DNA of 24,545 nt, taken from positions 1-24,545 of the forward strand of contig CAMLRH010000010.1 in the NCBI GenBank assembly GCA_946482375.1, written 5' to 3'. Below are positions 24,201 through 24,545 of the stretch, piece by piece. How positions within the stretch are numbered: the stretch's first letter is position 1; each line of letters opens with the position of its first letter. Both the position numbers and the translations under genes were made by a program. Source of the stretch: an uncultured Caulobacteraceae bacterium. Its GTDB lineage: Bacteria; Pseudomonadota; Alphaproteobacteria; Caulobacterales; Caulobacteraceae. The notes beneath the pieces were generated by a model. The model searched no databases and had not been told where the DNA came from. It saw nothing but the letters and a program-made list of their open reading frames with translations.

Positions 24201-24545
24201 ATGGCGGCGAAGGTATCACCAAGCCGTTGAGCGGCAACGAGTTACCTAACGCGCCCAACCTAACGGCGACGATCACGGCCGACTACACCATCCCGCTGCC
24301 GAACGAGTGGCTGGCGACGCTGCACACCGATCTGCACTGGCAGGGCGAAAGCGACTGGCGAATTTTTCAGGATCACGAATATAGCAAGTTAGACGAATAC
24401 TTCACCATGAACCTGGCGGCGATCTTCACCAACGAGGACGCAGGCTGGACGGTCATGGCCTATGTGAAGAATGTCACCGACGAGACGGCTATCACCGGCG
24501 CCTTCCTCAACTCCGACGACACCGGCCTGACCACCAACGTCTTCC
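21245..24545 (+). CDS. STN TonB-dependent receptor, 3' end outside window (cassette 4)
   Basis: About 1100 codons are open from ATG 21245 to the edge of the window. The signal peptide ends about residue 30 (AFA/Q), and the STN domain covers about 35-104. The repeat-bearing linker is followed by DTLVVTAQKRE. The plug contains QRVEVLRGPQGTLYGRNATA, and nearly all of the barrel is present. The visible part stops within LNSDDTGLTTNVF, which in receptors 2 and 3 lies about 15-20 residues before the barrel end, so whether it carries the second-barrel extension cannot be seen. It is much closer to receptors 2 and 3 than to receptor 1 and has the same four loop-cysteine pairs. A stretch around 23161-23280 is clearly poorer in GC than its surroundings. 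Confidence 0.92.
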   Translation, partial: MNRGRRTARAHLLCGAAISAVISMSGVAFAQDAEPISIPSQSLATALNSFGVQTGRAVMFKPELAAGKQSRAVDAAADPELALNELLSGTGLSWRRQGDLFMIVESTDPQSGSAAGDGAEGTVDTLVVTAQKREEDIQDVPIAISAFTQEDLTRSQVAGGPDLITQVPNMTFTKTNFSSYSVQLRGIGTQAISATTDPAVAVAFNNTPFIRNRFFEQEFYDLQRVEVLRGPQGTLYGRNATAGVVNIISQKPKFIAEAKASGDVSNYSSSRLEGMVNIPLVEDRVALRMAGAWTKREGYSVNELTGNPIDGRDLWSTRVSLRVSPNDRLDANLIWEHFEENDDRLRSGKQLCKKDIVTEVLADGLGPNGVGIDVTGIDYFAPLPDRGQGGGDWAGVQGVMSQGCERNSLYGKDSFQTPTGLMLPYYRPLGSIGLPAALPDPYVSAVQSPDLRAIESTIDPIYRAEADIGELQISFDLTDTLTLSSETSYGVDTVYSMQDFNRFNTAPGAWGGDPDELAEMIAREVLRTDLGPNLTFCDPQLGCSDRLVAVDVSTATSSQFSQEFRLASDYEGPFNFSLGFNYLRGDSEDKYYVFINSLSLIAQNGNNATYGGPYVPGETDNSECLIQGYAPGQFDRVYPVTHCVYFDPNSLESVNDKGHNYFLSKNPYKLISYAVFGEAYYQLAENLKITAGLRWTVDKKDAPRVPTWILAGDSVGYPVAEVIEQEWREPTGRIALDWKPDLSLTDDTMIYGSYAHGYKAGGANPPGYVRVYYADPNEALGDALESETRPRTFDPEFVDAFELGAKNTLADGKVTLNLSAFYYDYKDYQISEIVDRSAFNRNFDATVWGMEVESDWRPLENLRLGFKVGYQEAEIADGERAIDLMDRTAGDPSWILVRPFPTYASSCILPVWLYAHERPDVFGLMGLGGPSGGHPGGCELAYIQGVDPVTALPHVPNPTVELGGISSLGNWVAGSYAGWDPTTAPNGGEGITKPLSGNELPNAPNLTATITADYTIPLPNEWLATLHTDLHWQGESDWRIFQDHEYSKLDEYFTMNLAAIFTNEDAGWTVMAYVKNVTDETAITGAFLNSDDTGLTTNVF
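21578..21603 (+). repeat. 26-bp hinge repeat, copy 4 of 4
   Basis: Identical to 3738-3763, 9035-9060 and 15249-15274. It lies between the STN and plug coding parts of receptor 4. Confidence 0.9.

Overview
The DNA is GC-rich and its genes are dense. It carries FecI/FecR/TonB-receptor cassettes with secretin/TonB-short (STN) domains, and an FNR/FixK-type box of the alphaproteobacterial kind. This points to an alphaproteobacterium rich in TonB-dependent receptors; a Caulobacterales-like genome is plausible, but this is inferred from style, not from a marker gene.

Region 1 (1-1741): a small lipoprotein c-type cytochrome (minus strand) is divergent from a pyridoxamine-phosphate-oxidase-like flavin/heme-fold protein (plus strand), with a near-perfect FNR/FixK box between them. 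A convergent small protein of unknown function (minus strand) follows.

Region 2 (1742-24545): four tandem cassettes, all on the plus strand and all with the same order: ECF sigma factor, then a FecR-type anti-sigma factor whose start overlaps the sigma stop by 4 nt, then a very large STN-containing TonB-dependent receptor (TBDT). Cassettes 1-3 are complete. The fourth receptor runs off the right edge of the window. Each of cassettes 1-3 ends in a GC-rich hairpin terminator, and the next sigma promoter starts within about 50 nt.

How the parts should work: the receptor takes up a ligand and its periplasmic STN domain signals to the FecR protein in the inner membrane. FecR then releases or activates the sigma factor, which transcribes its own cassette. 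The sequence supports cassette-specific wiring. I find eight tripartite promoter-like sites, one in front of every sigma gene and one in front of every receptor gene. Each has an A/T tract, then a -35-like core, then a -10-like core at an almost fixed distance. The -35/-10 variant is shared by the two promoters of a cassette but differs between cassettes (TACCTAT/GCATC; GCATAGGG/GCGTC; ATGTAGGG/GGCTC; GATATAGGG/GCGTT). Every receptor mRNA would start at or very near a small GGAG/CTCC hairpin placed ahead of the real ribosome-binding site.

The most unusual proteins are receptors 2 and 3. After the point where receptor 1 ends as a normal TonB receptor barrel, they continue for another 360-380 residues with what looks like a second, porin-like beta-barrel (my reading: similar in style to the Lpg1974/Legionella OMP family, unverified). 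Receptor 4 is cut just before this point. The receptors also share four pairs of loop cysteines and a 26-bp identical DNA segment in the hinge between STN and plug, which may act as a recombination point.
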